Below the pieces are notes generated by a model. The model searched no databases. It was not told where the DNA came from and saw nothing but the letters and a program-made list of their open reading frames with translations. Shown piece by piece: positions 1 through 8,622 of a DNA stretch of 49,828 nucleotides. This DNA is from Clostridia bacterium (GTDB lineage: Bacteria > Bacillota > Clostridia > Saccharofermentanales > UBA5734). The stretch is from the NCBI GenBank assembly GCA_009928985.1, contig SABL01000007.1, positions 1 to 49,828 of the forward strand, given 5' to 3'. Made by a program: the position numbers and the translations under genes. Position 1 is the first letter of the stretch. Every line of letters begins with the position of its first letter.

Positions 1-1764
1 ATTGGTCAGCTCGATGGAATTGAACACGATGACAGCCTCCAAACCAGGGGCAGTGATTTCGTAAGTCATGTCATCGAGGGCGGCTGCCGTTTGTTTGCCA
101 CCTGAGCTCAAAGGGTACTTGGCGATCAGATCTTCGGCGTAACCGGCCAGGGTCTGGTCAACCAGCACCTGGTCACCGAGCCGGATTTTGATCGATGGCA
201 AGTTGTTGTTGGTTTTGACCGACCAGCTGATGGTGTACAGCCCCTTCTGGCCATTCAAAGTGACCGGGATCGGAGCGACCCCGAAGTCAAACTGATTTTG
301 CAAACTGATGGCCCACTGGTACCCATCGATCGGGATCACGCCTTCCGGCAACGTCAGGAAAGTCATCGAATAATTAAATGGCATGCCGGGATCATAGTCC
401 GCCCAGACCTGTTCAAAGCCCAGGAGGGATCTGAGGTTCTCCGTATTGCGCAGGGCCGGATCGAACCACTCCGGCAGTCTGGTATCCTCGGCATAGGCCA
501 GGTACAAGACTGCGTCTGTGATCGCCTCCCGGGTCGCCCGGTCAGGTTCTGTGGCCGCTGGCTGGATCTGTCCGCCAGATAGCATCCCTTGGGCAGTCAG
601 GAGATTTTCCAGGCGGCTGGCCTGGGCAGTCACCGGTAAAGCATGGTAGCCCAGGCCGGGCAAAACCGACACCACCGCCACCACGCAGATCATAGCCACG
701 ATCCGTACATGGGCCCTGGCTTTTTGGACAATCAGGAGCACGGCTGAGGCCAGGGCGATCAACCAGATCAAAGCAAAGGAATACTCGGTCATTTTTAAGC
801 CGGACTGACGCAGACGGTCTACCAAAGCCCACGCTTCAAAGACCAGGATCACCAGGGCAGCCATGGGATAGATCCGCCGGTAAAAGCGGGCGAGGCCGGT
901 CTCATACGCGGTCACCATGATGTGGAGCCAGATGCCGCCAATGGTGTAGGCGGTGGCAATGCTGGCCAGCTGGGTGAATTGGGGCCAGCTGCCGGTGATC
1001 ACCACGCGCCCGGCCCAGACCAGCAAGACAGCCGTCAAGGCCAAGGCAATCGGTATGACAATGTATCCGAACAAGATTTCGATGAAGCGCGGCTGCTTCT
1101 GGGCTATCTCCCGCCGTTCGTCAACCACCCCTTTGCGGAAATCGGGGAAATAACCAACAAACAGGGTGAAAGCCAGCACCCCGGACAAAGTCGCGATGTG
1201 CATGAAGACCTTTTCGCTCAGGTCACGGTAGATCAGGGCTTTGATCGCACCTGCCACGCCGGATGTGCCGCCCATGATCACCAGGCCGTAGATCAGGGCG
1301 ATGAAAAAGGCTTTGTGGGTCATGAAAAAGGCGCGGGCAAAATCAGACTGGCCGGGTGGATAAGCTGAGAGCACGATGAACGCAAACAAGCTGACCAGAA
1401 TGGTCACGCCTACCCGGGACAAGGCCAGGCCGGTCACAAGATCTGCCGGCAGATACAGGGCCAGGAATGTCACGACAAAGGCTAGGGCGCCCAGCAGATT
1501 GGCGCCAAGAAAAGCCCCGCGCTGGTTGAGGCGGCTCTGGACACCTGTGATGGCGGCCATGCTCAGGACACCCGACAGCGCCAGAGCCCATTGCAGGCTG
1601 GTGATGATCTCCTGGTACGAATCCTGGATGGGATAGTCGAGCTGGATCCGGACCATGGTCACGACAGCAAATGCCAGCGCACTGGCAATTGTCGCCGGGA
1701 ATGTCTGGAGAGCCCGGGCTGCGCCTTGGAAAATCTGGACGATCGACCGGGTAAAAGTATTCAT
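1..1764 (-). CDS. DUF4153-type membrane protein, C-terminus beyond window
   Basis: The frame is open without a stop from an ATG at 1764 to the window edge, giving 588 codons of a protein whose C-terminus is missing. A G-rich ribosome site lies about 8 bases upstream. The first half contains many hydrophobic stretches separated by short polar loops, which suggests a polytopic inner-membrane domain. The second half is more soluble and continues over the edge. The layout and segments such as the tyrosine- and glycine-rich loops resemble DUF4153 proteins, whose function is not known. The gene follows an ABC importer operon in the same direction but is separated from it by a terminator, so it is probably its own unit. 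Confidence 0.7.
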   Translation of the reverse strand, partial: MNTFTRSIVQIFQGAARALQTFPATIASALAFAVVTMVRIQLDYPIQDSYQEIITSLQWALALSGVLSMAAITGVQSRLNQRGAFLGANLLGALAFVVTFLALYLPADLVTGLALSRVGVTILVSLFAFIVLSAYPPGQSDFARAFFMTHKAFFIALIYGLVIMGGTSGVAGAIKALIYRDLSEKVFMHIATLSGVLAFTLFVGYFPDFRKGVVDERREIAQKQPRFIEILFGYIVIPIALALTAVLLVWAGRVVITGSWPQFTQLASIATAYTIGGIWLHIMVTAYETGLARFYRRIYPMAALVILVFEAWALVDRLRQSGLKMTEYSFALIWLIALASAVLLIVQKARAHVRIVAMICVVAVVSVLPGLGYHALPVTAQASRLENLLTAQGMLSGGQIQPAATEPDRATREAITDAVLYLAYAEDTRLPEWFDPALRNTENLRSLLGFEQVWADYDPGMPFNYSMTFLTLPEGVIPIDGYQWAISLQNQFDFGVAPIPVTLNGQKGLYTISWSVKTNNNLPSIKIRLGDQVLVDQTLAGYAEDLIAKYPLSSGGKQTAAALDDMTYEITAPGLEAVIVFNSIELTN

Positions 1765-1783
1765 GCCAGTCCCCCCTGTCTTT

Positions 1784-1826
1784 AAAAAAAGCTGCAGCAG
1801 CAGGCGGCTTAGCCTGGGCTACAGCT
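1784..1826 (-). terminator. Intrinsic terminator after the iron-type ABC operon
   Basis: Read on the minus strand, AGCTGTAG pairs with CTGCAGCT (one G-U pair). An inner CAGG/CCTG helix lies between them, and seven T residues follow. It lies between the ATPase stop at 1878 and the DUF4153 start at 1764. Confidence 0.75.
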
Positions 1827-1877
1827 TCATTATAAGGGCACATGCCCCTCAAAATACAAGGCCTTGGGGTTACGCGT

Positions 1878-2681
1878 TCATGACGATTCGGACTGGTTTT
1901 CCTCGAGGTCAAAATCCCACTGGCCCAGGGGATTGGTGAAGGTCCTGGCCCGGACACCGTACACAAAGGCGATGTGCCCTTCGTGCAGGACGTCTTCCGG
2001 ATCGCCATCGGCAACAATGCGACCTTCGTGCATCAGGCAGACGCGGCTGCAGATCCGGGCGGCAGCCCGGAGGTCATGCAGGACCAGGATCACCAGTTTG
2101 CCGGCATCAGCCAGCTGGCGGGCCAGGTGCAACAGCTTGCTGGCATGGCGGATGTCCTGGCTGGCGGTCATTTCATCGAGCAGGACGATCGGCGTGTCCT
2201 GGGCCAGGAGCCGGGCGATCATCACCCGTTGCCGTTCACCACCGGATAAGGTCGTGACAAATTGTTCAGCCTCAGCTTCGCACTCCGCCTGGGCCATGCA
2301 GGCCTGGGCTACAGCCAAGTCTTCATCTGTCCAGGCAGCAAGACTGGAAGCATAGGGATGGCGGCCCATCAGGACGATCTCCCTGGCCTTGAAATCAAAG
2401 GGCACCACGGTGTCCTGGGGTAAAAAAGACAATTGGCGGGCCAGCAGGCGCGGTTTGAAATGATGCAGGGACTTGCCCTGGACACGGACCTCTCCACTGG
2501 TCGGCTTGACCAACCCTGCCAGCACGCGCAGGAAAGTCGATTTGCCGACCCCATTGGGACCACAAATGCCGATGATTTCACCAGGCCGGGCTGAAAAACT
2601 GATCTGGTTCAGGATCGTGCGCGGCTGAGGCAGACGGACCTCAAAGGTGATCCCCTGGCACTCCAGGATCGCTTCTGGCAT
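1878..2681 (-). CDS. ABC transporter ATPase, FecE/BtuD type
   Basis: This 267-residue protein is the ATP-hydrolysing subunit of a metal-chelate ABC importer. Walker A (GPNGVGKST) is at residues 41-49, the signature LSGGERQR lies mid-protein, and Walker B follows as IVLLDE with a downstream H-loop histidine (LVLHD). The start is placed at the ATG at 2681 because AAGGAGGT lies 7 bases upstream; an ATG 21 bases further upstream would overlap the permease gene. It is the last gene of the operon binding protein-permease-ATPase. The substrate could be a ferric siderophore, heme or cobalamin and cannot be told from sequence alone. Confidence 0.9.
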   Translation of the reverse strand: MPEAILECQGITFEVRLPQPRTILNQISFSARPGEIIGICGPNGVGKSTFLRVLAGLVKPTSGEVRVQGKSLHHFKPRLLARQLSFLPQDTVVPFDFKAREIVLMGRHPYASSLAAWTDEDLAVAQACMAQAECEAEAEQFVTTLSGGERQRVMIARLLAQDTPIVLLDEMTASQDIRHASKLLHLARQLADAGKLVILVLHDLRAAARICSRVCLMHEGRIVADGDPEDVLHEGHIAFVYGVRARTFTNPLGQWDFDLEENQSESS

Positions 2682-2694
2682 CCGGTCCACCTCC

Positions 2695-3753
2695 TTAAGC
2701 ATGGGTCCGCAGCGAGCGGATCAAAAGGATCATGAAATACGGCGCACCCACTAAAGCTGTGGTGACACCGACGGATAATTCAATCCCGCGCGGCATCGCA
2801 ATCAGCCGGGTCGCCAGGTCGCACAGCAGGAGAAAAATCGCCCCGCCAAAGGCAGAGGCCAGGAGCAGGCGGCGATGCGAGGGCCCGACGATCAGGCGCA
2901 TGATGTGTGGCACAATCAGGCCGACAAATCCAATCGGTCCGGTCACTGAGACGATGATCGCCGTCAACAGCGAGGCTAAAAGGACGGTCAGGATGCGCGT
3001 CCTTCTCGCAGCCACGCCCAAGGTCCGGGCGGTCTCGTCACCCAGCAGCAGGATATCGAGGTCGCGGCCACGCAAGAACAACAGGGTCCCGGCCAGAAGG
3101 ACGGGGACGGCCATCAGCTGGACATGTTCCCAGCGCCGGTTGGACAGGCCGCCCAGGGTCCAGAAAATGTAGCTTGAGACTTGGTATTCACTGGCCAGGA
3201 CCAGCAGCAGCGACGTCAGGGCAGAGAAAAAGGCCGCGACGGCCATGCCGGCCAGGATCAGAACTGTGGTCTGGCCCGAACTGCCGGAAAACGATGACAA
3301 ACCGAGAATGATCAGGACGGCGGCCAGCGCACCGGCAAAGGCAAAGGCCGGCAGGGCCAGGAAGGTGTAAGTGCCAAAGGCAATCGCGATCAGCGCCCCC
3401 AGGCTCGCCCCGGCAGAGACGCCCAGAATGCCTGGTTCAGCCAGAGGATTGCGGAACAGGCCTTGCATGGCGGTACCGGCGATCGCCAGGCCAGCCCCGG
3501 CAAAGATCGCGGCAAAGACGCGCGGCAGGCGGATCAGGACAATCAGGATCTGGCTGGTCTGGTCTGCCGGCTGGCTCATCCCAAGGCCAAGTGACTGGGC
3601 CAGGCTTTTCAAGATGGTCAGCGGGGGGACATAAACCGTGCCCAGTGCGACTGAAAGCATCGTTGTTGCCAGCAAAGCAAGCAGCCCGGCCACTGCAAGG
3701 TGGCCGAGCTTCCAGTTTTTCAGGGATTTTCGTGGCGACAGCTTACTGGACAA
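2695..3753 (-). CDS. ABC transporter permease, FecCD/BtuC family
   Basis: The 352-residue product is a polytopic permease of the FecCD/BtuC family, with about nine to ten hydrophobic helices and the family's GxxxxNPLAEP-like region (FRNPLAEPGILGVSAG) near residues 120-135. The cytoplasmic loop VTGPIGFVGLIVPHI, which contacts the ATPase, is also present. Translation appears to start at a TTG at 3753, overlapping the end of the binding-protein gene by 11 bases, which suggests translational coupling since no strong ribosome site is visible. It would form a homodimer with two copies of the ATPase encoded 13 bases downstream. Confidence 0.9.
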   Translation of the reverse strand: MSSKLSPRKSLKNWKLGHLAVAGLLALLATTMLSVALGTVYVPPLTILKSLAQSLGLGMSQPADQTSQILIVLIRLPRVFAAIFAGAGLAIAGTAMQGLFRNPLAEPGILGVSAGASLGALIAIAFGTYTFLALPAFAFAGALAAVLIILGLSSFSGSSGQTTVLILAGMAVAAFFSALTSLLLVLASEYQVSSYIFWTLGGLSNRRWEHVQLMAVPVLLAGTLLFLRGRDLDILLLGDETARTLGVAARRTRILTVLLASLLTAIIVSVTGPIGFVGLIVPHIMRLIVGPSHRRLLLASAFGGAIFLLLCDLATRLIAMPRGIELSVGVTTALVGAPYFMILLIRSLRTHA

Positions 3754-4810
3754 GGTCCGGATACGCTGCTTGGGCCAGCAGCTCCACGGCTTGGGCCATA
3801 TAGTGGGAAGTCGAGCTGCGGAATTTGTCCGGGATGGCCAGGATCTTGCCGTCCATGACCGCAGGCAAGGTCTGCAAGATCGGATCCAGTGACATGGCCG
3901 ATTTCAGCAGGTCGCCACCATCCTCGACCGCTTTGAAATTTTCATCAAAGGTTGAGGACGGAATGACCAGCAACTGCGGCTGCCATTCGCCGACGACCTT
4001 CTCCTTGGCAACCGGGCTGTAGTTGACCACATTGCAGACGTTGACCGTACCAGCTGCCTCGGCAATGGCATGGAATGGGGAACCGACACCGTAGGCGGCC
4101 AGCATGTTGGCACTGTTGCCGGTCGGATCATAATAGTCTTCATAGAACATAACCGTGACACGGTCCGCTTCAGCCACCGAGGCGACCTTGCTCGCGACGT
4201 TGTCCAAGGTCTGGTTCATCTCGTCGACCATGGCCTGGCCGCGTTCAACTTCGCCCGTTGCCTGGGCCAAGGTCAAAATCGCATCTGAAATCATGGTGAA
4301 ATTCGTCGGCGACTCCATCTGGACAACAGGAATGCCAGCTTCGGTCAGGGTTTTGCTAAGGGAACCATCTGGATTGGAAAAGGTGTCGATGATGACCAGG
4401 TCGGGATTGAGGGCGACAATAGACTCTGGTGTTGAAATATCGATGCGGTTCTGGACCGCTGCTGCTTTGTCTGCCGTCATCGACAGGACCGGGTCATCGC
4501 CCCAGGCAGACAGGGCCGTGATCCGGCTGACGTCGACCATATCCAGGAGGATTTCTCCAGCCCAGACATTGGTTGCGATGATCGCCTGGGGTGGGGCTGC
4601 CAAAGTGACTTGAGCTCCAGTGGCGTCGACGATTTGGACCGGGAAGCCGGAGGTCTTTTCTGGAGTGGTCGTTGCGGCCAAGGTGGTTTCCACAGCCGGT
4701 GCAGCAGTGGTTTCAGCCGTCGTTGCTGTAGACTGGCAGGCGGTCAGCGACACGAGCAGCAGGGCTGACATGGCCAGGATAAGCACGACTAGGTTTTTTC
4801 GCTTGAGCAT
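3743..4810 (-). CDS. Metal-chelate ABC transporter substrate-binding lipoprotein
   Basis: The 355-residue product has a short basic N-terminus, a hydrophobic stretch and a lipobox ending in Cys25 (LTAC), so it should be a membrane-tethered lipoprotein. A threonine/alanine-rich linker follows (about residues 27-55). The remainder fits a class III periplasmic-binding fold (PeripBP_2): the segment SIVALNPDLVIID is typical of FecB/BtuF proteins, with the rigid helix linking two lobes after it. It captures the substrate for the adjacent FecCD permease and ATPase. A ribosome site (GGAGGAGAA) lies upstream of the ATG. The substrate (siderophore, heme or corrinoid) is unresolved. Confidence 0.88.
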   Translation of the reverse strand: MLKRKNLVVLILAMSALLLVSLTACQSTATTAETTAAPAVETTLAATTTPEKTSGFPVQIVDATGAQVTLAAPPQAIIATNVWAGEILLDMVDVSRITALSAWGDDPVLSMTADKAAAVQNRIDISTPESIVALNPDLVIIDTFSNPDGSLSKTLTEAGIPVVQMESPTNFTMISDAILTLAQATGEVERGQAMVDEMNQTLDNVASKVASVAEADRVTVMFYEDYYDPTGNSANMLAAYGVGSPFHAIAEAAGTVNVCNVVNYSPVAKEKVVGEWQPQLLVIPSSTFDENFKAVEDGGDLLKSAMSLDPILQTLPAVMDGKILAIPDKFRSSTSHYMAQAVELLAQAAYPDLVQ

Positions 4811-4873
4811 GTATCTGGTTCTCCTCCATGTATCTGAACGTTGGGCAGTCTTGGCATGCCCAGTTCGATTCTA

Positions 4874-4902
4874 AGTCTAGCCGGATGTAGAAACCGGGAC
4901 AA
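4874..4902 (-). promoter_or_regulatory. Candidate promoter of the metal-chelate importer operon
   Basis: On the minus strand TTGTCC and TAGACT are separated by 17 bases. Just upstream of this -35 lies an inverted repeat, AAGTGC at 4906-4911 and GCACTT at 4925-4930, which could be a regulator site. The -10 match is only moderate, and no Fur-like 19-mer was recognised. Confidence 0.35.
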
Positions 4903-4969
4903 GGCAAGTGCTGGTCATCTTTTTGCACTTTCTTGCGATGTTCCGCCGGCACTTTATCATGCTAAACTA

Positions 4970-4998
4970 TTGCCCTCACGACGCGTTTCTTCTACAAT
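4970..4998 (+). promoter_or_regulatory. Promoter of the amino acid ABC importer
   Basis: TTGCCC and TACAAT are separated by exactly 17 bases, with the predicted start site near 5005 and the GTG start at 5054. This is a good sigma-A type match. Confidence 0.7.
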
Positions 4999-5004
4999 GC
5001 AAGG

Positions 5005-5025
5005 GGTAAAACCATGGTTTTTACC
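5005..5025 (+). promoter_or_regulatory. Inverted repeat at the transcription start, candidate operator
   Basis: GGTAAAACC-AT-GGTTTTTACC is a palindrome with one extra T in the right arm. It begins where the transcript is expected to start, which is where a repressor would block RNA polymerase. It could also form a 5'-UTR hairpin. The regulator is unknown. Confidence 0.45.
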
Positions 5026-5053
5026 AATTTTCTCATATGACAGGAGGAGAAAC

Positions 5054-5866
5054 GTGAACAAACGCATTTTCTTGACTTTGATTTCCCTCATCCTGGTCCT
5101 GGCCGTGCTCACCACCGGCTGTGCCAAGGCCGCCAGCGGCGACCAGTCGCTGAAGAAAGTCCAGGATGCCAAGGCCCTGGTCCTGGGCCTGGATGACGCC
5201 TTCCCGCCAATGGGGTACCGCAACGAGGCCAATGAAATCGTCGGATTCGATGTCGATGTGGCCAAGGAAGTCGCCAAGCGCATGGGCGTCGAACTCAAGC
5301 TGCAGCCGATCGACTGGTCCCAGAAATTCAACGAACTCAATGCCGGCACCATCGACTGCATCTGGAATGGCTACACCATCACGGAAGAACGCCTGAAGGA
5401 AACAAACGTCACCGGGGCTTACATGAAGAACCGCCAGATCGTCATCGTGCTGGCCGATTCACCGGTCCAGACCCTGGCTGACCTTGCTGGCAAGAAACTG
5501 GCCCTGCAGGCCGAGTCCAGTGCCGCCGAAGCCCTCGAATCCAAGCCCGATTTCAAATCATCCCTCGGTGAAGTCATCGAGCTCAAGGACAATGTCACCG
5601 CCCTTCTCGACCTCAAGGCCAGCGGCAGCGATGCCCTGCTCGTCGATGAAATCGTCGCCGGCTACTACATCGCCCGCGAAGGCAAGCAGTATCGCATTCT
5701 TGATGAAGCACTCGCTGAAGAAGAATACGGTATTGGCTTCCGCAAGGCTGACCAGGCCCTGCGTGACGAAGTCCAGAAGCAGCTGGAAGCCATGGCCAAG
5801 GATGGCACCCTGGCCAAGATCTCGACCGACTGGTTCAGCAAAGACATCACCACCATCGGCAAGTAA
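5054..5866 (+). CDS. Polar amino acid ABC transporter substrate-binding lipoprotein
   Basis: The 270-residue product is an extracellular solute-binding protein of family 3 (SBP_bac_3). It begins at a GTG with GGAGGAG 7 bases upstream; the frame is open further upstream, but only this start yields a signal peptide. The lipobox cysteine is Cys23 (TTGC). Typical motifs are FPPMGYR, the glycine/aspartate stretch EIVGFDVDVAKEVAKRMG, and DCIWNGYTIT in the hinge region. It would deliver a polar amino acid (glutamine, cystine, arginine or similar) to the permease and ATPase encoded next. A stem-loop after the gene probably raises its expression over the two downstream genes. Confidence 0.92.
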   Translation: MNKRIFLTLISLILVLAVLTTGCAKAASGDQSLKKVQDAKALVLGLDDAFPPMGYRNEANEIVGFDVDVAKEVAKRMGVELKLQPIDWSQKFNELNAGTIDCIWNGYTITEERLKETNVTGAYMKNRQIVIVLADSPVQTLADLAGKKLALQAESSAAEALESKPDFKSSLGEVIELKDNVTALLDLKASGSDALLVDEIVAGYYIAREGKQYRILDEALAEEEYGIGFRKADQALRDEVQKQLEAMAKDGTLAKISTDWFSKDITTIGK

Positions 5867-5925
5867 TCGTCGCTTGCGTGTAAAGCCGCAGCCTGACAAT
5901 CCGCGGTCAAAGGTAACCCACTCGA

Positions 5926-5961
5926 GGGCGGACAGGCAATGATACTGTCCGCCCCTCTTTA
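5926..5961 (+). terminator. Intercistronic stem-loop, partial terminator
   Basis: GGGCGGACAG and CTGTCCGCCC form a perfect 10-bp stem with a 9-base loop, followed by CTCTTTATCTT. The tail is not a clean U-run, so read-through is likely. It lies between the binding-protein gene and the permease gene. Confidence 0.7.
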
Positions 5962-6013
5962 TCTTCCCGCTCCATCCCAGTCCGTTCCCCGTTGACGCGA
6001 AGGAGATGCTCGC

Positions 6014-6658
6014 ATGGTCACATTCCAGATTCTCCCCTACCTGCTCGAAGGCACCTGGCGTGCGCTGCAGATATTCGTCCTGACCCTTGTCTTCTCCATC
6101 CCGCTCGGCATCGTGGTCGCCCGGTTGCGCCAGTCCTCTGTGCGTGTCATACAGCTGCCGGTCCGGTTTTACCTTCTGATCATGCGCGGCACGCCTCTGA
6201 TCCTGCAACTGATCTTTTTCATGTATTTCCCGCCCTTTGTCCTCGGAATTCCGATTGGGCGCTTTTCCGCCGTCATCATGGCCTTCAGTCTCAATTATGC
6301 CGCCTATTTCGCTGAAATTTTCCGCGGCGGCCTCGAGTCGATCCCGCGCGGCCAGTTTGAAGCCGGCCATGTCCTTGGGTTTAGCAGCGGCCAGACCTTC
6401 ACCCGCATTGTCCTGCCCCAGGTCATCAAGCGCATTCTGCCCCCCTCGGCCAGCGAGGCTATGACGCTGGTCAAAGACACAGCCCTGGCCCAGATCATCG
6501 GGGTGGCCGAGTTGTTCCGCGCCGCCCAGAATTCAACTTCTCGTCTAGTCTCGATCGAGCCGATCATCGCCGCCGGTGTCATCTATCTGATCCTGAACAG
6601 CCTCGTTGCCCTGGTTTTTTCCCGCTTTGAGAAAAAACTGAGCTATTATCGCCACTGA
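6014..6658 (+). CDS. Polar amino acid ABC transporter permease
   Basis: This 214-residue integral membrane protein is of the HisMQ/GlnP permease type. The N-terminal [12 protein letters not shown]-like helix is diagnostic (here [12 protein letters not shown]), followed by [12 protein letters not shown]. The cytoplasmic EAA loop is [21 protein letters not shown] around residues 117-137. Length and about five membrane segments are usual for the family. A GAAGGAGATG ribosome site precedes the ATG. It would form the channel as a homodimer, since only one permease gene is present, with the ATPase encoded 29 bases downstream. Confidence 0.93.
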   Translation: MVTFQILPYLLEGTWRALQIFVLTLVFSIPLGIVVARLRQSSVRVIQLPVRFYLLIMRGTPLILQLIFFMYFPPFVLGIPIGRFSAVIMAFSLNYAAYFAEIFRGGLESIPRGQFEAGHVLGFSSGQTFTRIVLPQVIKRILPPSASEAMTLVKDTALAQIIGVAELFRAAQNSTSRLVSIEPIIAAGVIYLILNSLVALVFSRFEKKLSYYRH

Positions 6659-6687
6659 CGGCGGAACCTGACAAAGGAGATTCGGCC

Positions 6688-7455
6688 ATGCCTTCCGATA
6701 TAGTCCTCTCCGTTGAAAACCTTGCCAAGCAATTTGGCACCCTCGAGGTCCTCAAGTCGATCAACCTCACCGTACATCGTGGTGAAGTGGTCGTCATCAT
6801 CGGTCCCTCCGGCTCTGGCAAATCGACCCTCCTGCGCCTGATCAACCAGCTTGAGCAGGCCAATCGTGGCAACATCACGGTCGGTGGCCAAGTCCTGTGC
6901 AAGAATGATCCCCACGGTCGTTCCGTCTACGCAGCCAAGGCTGACTTGAAAACGATCCAGCTCAAAATCGGCCTGGTCTTCCAGAGCTTCAATCTCTTCC
7001 CCCACTTCACGATCGAGCGCAACATCACAGAGGCACCGGTCCATGTCCTCGGCCAGCCTATCACTGAAGCTAAAAGCAAGGCCGCTGTCCTGCTCGAAAA
7101 GCTTGGCCTGACTGAAAAGGCCCAGAACTACCCCTTCCAGCTCTCTGGCGGTCAACAGCAGCGCGCCGCGATTGCCCGGGCTCTGGCCCTCGAACCGCAG
7201 GTCCTTTTCTTTGACGAGCCCACCTCGGCCCTTGATCCTGAACTGACCGGCGAGGTCCTCAAGGTCATCCGCCAGCTGGCCGCCGAACACATGACCATGG
7301 TCGTCGTCACTCATGAAATGGCCTTTGCCCGCGAACTGGCCGACCGGATCATCTTCATGGACCAGGGTGTGATCATCGAGGAAGGCACACCGGATCAGGT
7401 CTTCAATTCCACTCACGAAAGGACCCGCCAGTTCCTGCGGCACTACAGCGAGTGA
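6688..7455 (+). CDS. Polar amino acid ABC transporter ATPase
   Basis: This 255-residue ATPase is of the GlnQ/HisP type. Walker [10 protein letters not shown] is at residues 39-47, the Q-loop follows in [11 protein letters not shown], the signature is [15 protein letters not shown], Walker B is [15 protein letters not shown] and the H-loop is VVVTHE. It powers uptake of a polar amino acid with the upstream permease and binding protein. AAAGGAG precedes the ATG. It is the last gene of the operon, and a strong terminator follows within 55 bases. Confidence 0.94.
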   Translation: MPSDIVLSVENLAKQFGTLEVLKSINLTVHRGEVVVIIGPSGSGKSTLLRLINQLEQANRGNITVGGQVLCKNDPHGRSVYAAKADLKTIQLKIGLVFQSFNLFPHFTIERNITEAPVHVLGQPITEAKSKAAVLLEKLGLTEKAQNYPFQLSGGQQQRAAIARALALEPQVLFFDEPTSALDPELTGEVLKVIRQLAAEHMTMVVVTHEMAFARELADRIIFMDQGVIIEEGTPDQVFNSTHERTRQFLRHYSE

Positions 7456-7506
7456 GCTTTGAACCACGTACCCTTCCATTCAGAAAAGACAACCGCCACC
7501 CACAGC

Positions 7507-7546
7507 AAAACGGCCCCGGGACACCACACCCGAGGCCGTTTCGTTT
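7507..7546 (+). terminator. Intrinsic terminator of the amino acid importer operon
   Basis: AACGGCC pairs with GGCCGTT, with an inner CGGG/CCCG helix around a short loop, and a TCGTTT tail follows. It matches the end of the ATPase gene. Confidence 0.8.
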
Positions 7547-7740
7547 GGAGGAGAAAGTATGAAAGAAGGAGGTTCGTCGCTCTTGCTCTTGCTCTGAATT
7601 CAGTTTAGCAATTAAGTTTAAAGAAACTAAATCGCAAATGTGAATAACTGTGAACATTAATCATTTGTTTCGTCACATTTGATCATTTCACCCTTTGGCA
7701 GGCAGAGCGGGCCTCACATGAAGACTCTTTGCGTCAGTAA
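7547..7740. other. AT-rich gap with a 12-codon ORF and spaced inverted repeat
   Basis: Between two convergent genes, a GGAGGAG ribosome site precedes an ATG at 7560 opening a 12-codon frame rich in leucine; it is probably not a gene. Further on, CAAATGTGA (7636-7644) and TCACATTTG (7674-7682) form a 9-bp inverted repeat 29 bases apart, and TGTGAA occurs twice in the left half. The block is markedly richer in AT than its surroundings. No recognised RNA was seen. Confidence 0.4.
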
Positions 7741-8493
7741 TCAGCCGAGCACCTGGATGGCCGAACCATCCTCGAGGGCTGCCTGGCTTTTAGGTTGCTC
7801 AATCAGGTACCCGCCCTCAGGCGTCACAATCTTGACGATCAGATCGCTGCGCGTTGCAGAAAAATCAGCCGCGTCTTCGCCTGTGATGGCTGCGCGCTGG
7901 TCTGCATAGCGATTGAACAAGGCTGTGGCTTCATCTGCTGTGATGGCAGCAGGCAGAGCCAGCTCGAGACGCTGATTGGACAGGCCGTGGATGACGACCG
8001 TCTTGTCCACATCGGTGGTGACCGGGCTGATCTGGGGGATCACTGCCAGCAGCTGGATCCGGGCGTCATTGCGTTTCATGATCGGTGGCGCAGAGAGTGC
8101 CACGATGATGGCCAAGGCCAGGACGGCCGCACCGGTCAGCTTCAGGCGCGTTTTGACAGTCAGGCGCAGGTCCGGGAGCTTGATGTCATTTTTCGGCACA
8201 TAGGCGGGCTGGGCGGGTTTAACTTCCACTTTCGCCTTCTGCTTTTTCGTCGTTTCCACCTGGGTGGCACGAGCGGCAAACTGGGCATTGTTCAGCTGGG
8301 GATTGAGATTGGGCCCTTCGTATTTTGGCTGGGGCAGATTGGGGAAGGTCACGCCGGCCGAATCAACGGCGATGGCATAGGCGACATCGCTTTCAAACAC
8401 AGCATCACAAAACAGGCAATGTCCCTGCGTATTTTTATCGTCCAATTGCAGCAGCGAGCCACAGTTGGGGCAGATTCCTTCTTTGAGCGTCAT
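7741..8493 (-). CDS. Zinc-ribbon membrane protein of unknown function
   Basis: The 250-residue protein begins with a zinc ribbon formed by Cys8, Cys11, Cys26 and Cys29. A linker with lysines and prolines leads to one hydrophobic helix at about residues 119-135. The C-terminal part, about 110 residues, would lie outside the membrane and is not recognised. The topology suggests a cytosolic metal-binding head with an extracellular tail. The N-terminal cysteine spacing is identical to that of the otherwise different protein at 23329-24066. It is divergent from tadA. No function is assigned. Confidence 0.75.
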   Translation of the reverse strand: MTLKEGICPNCGSLLQLDDKNTQGHCLFCDAVFESDVAYAIAVDSAGVTFPNLPQPKYEGPNLNPQLNNAQFAARATQVETTKKQKAKVEVKPAQPAYVPKNDIKLPDLRLTVKTRLKLTGAAVLALAIIVALSAPPIMKRNDARIQLLAVIPQISPVTTDVDKTVVIHGLSNQRLELALPAAITADEATALFNRYADQRAAITGEDAADFSATRSDLIVKIVTPEGGYLIEQPKSQAALEDGSAIQVLG

Positions 8494-8554
8494 GGCGCAC
8501 CTCTTTCGCTAGTCATGGCAGCACGGCAGCGGATCTATCCTGCCCGTGCCGGCC

Positions 8555-8582
8555 TTGGGATGAATGGACATTATGCTATTAT
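8555..8582 (+). promoter_or_regulatory. Promoter of tadA
   Basis: TTGGGA and TATTAT are separated by 16 bases, and a TGC directly before the -10 makes it an extended -10 promoter. The predicted start is about 30 bases before the coding start. Confidence 0.6.
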
Positions 8583-8622
8583 AGGGTCAAAGAGACTGGA
8601 TCGCAAGGAGCGCCGAGCACCC

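Noticed and set aside
1829-1834. TATAAT on the minus strand as promoter of the DUF4153 gene
   Set aside because: Transcription would begin inside the terminator stem, and the upstream -35 is 19 bases away; it may be chance.
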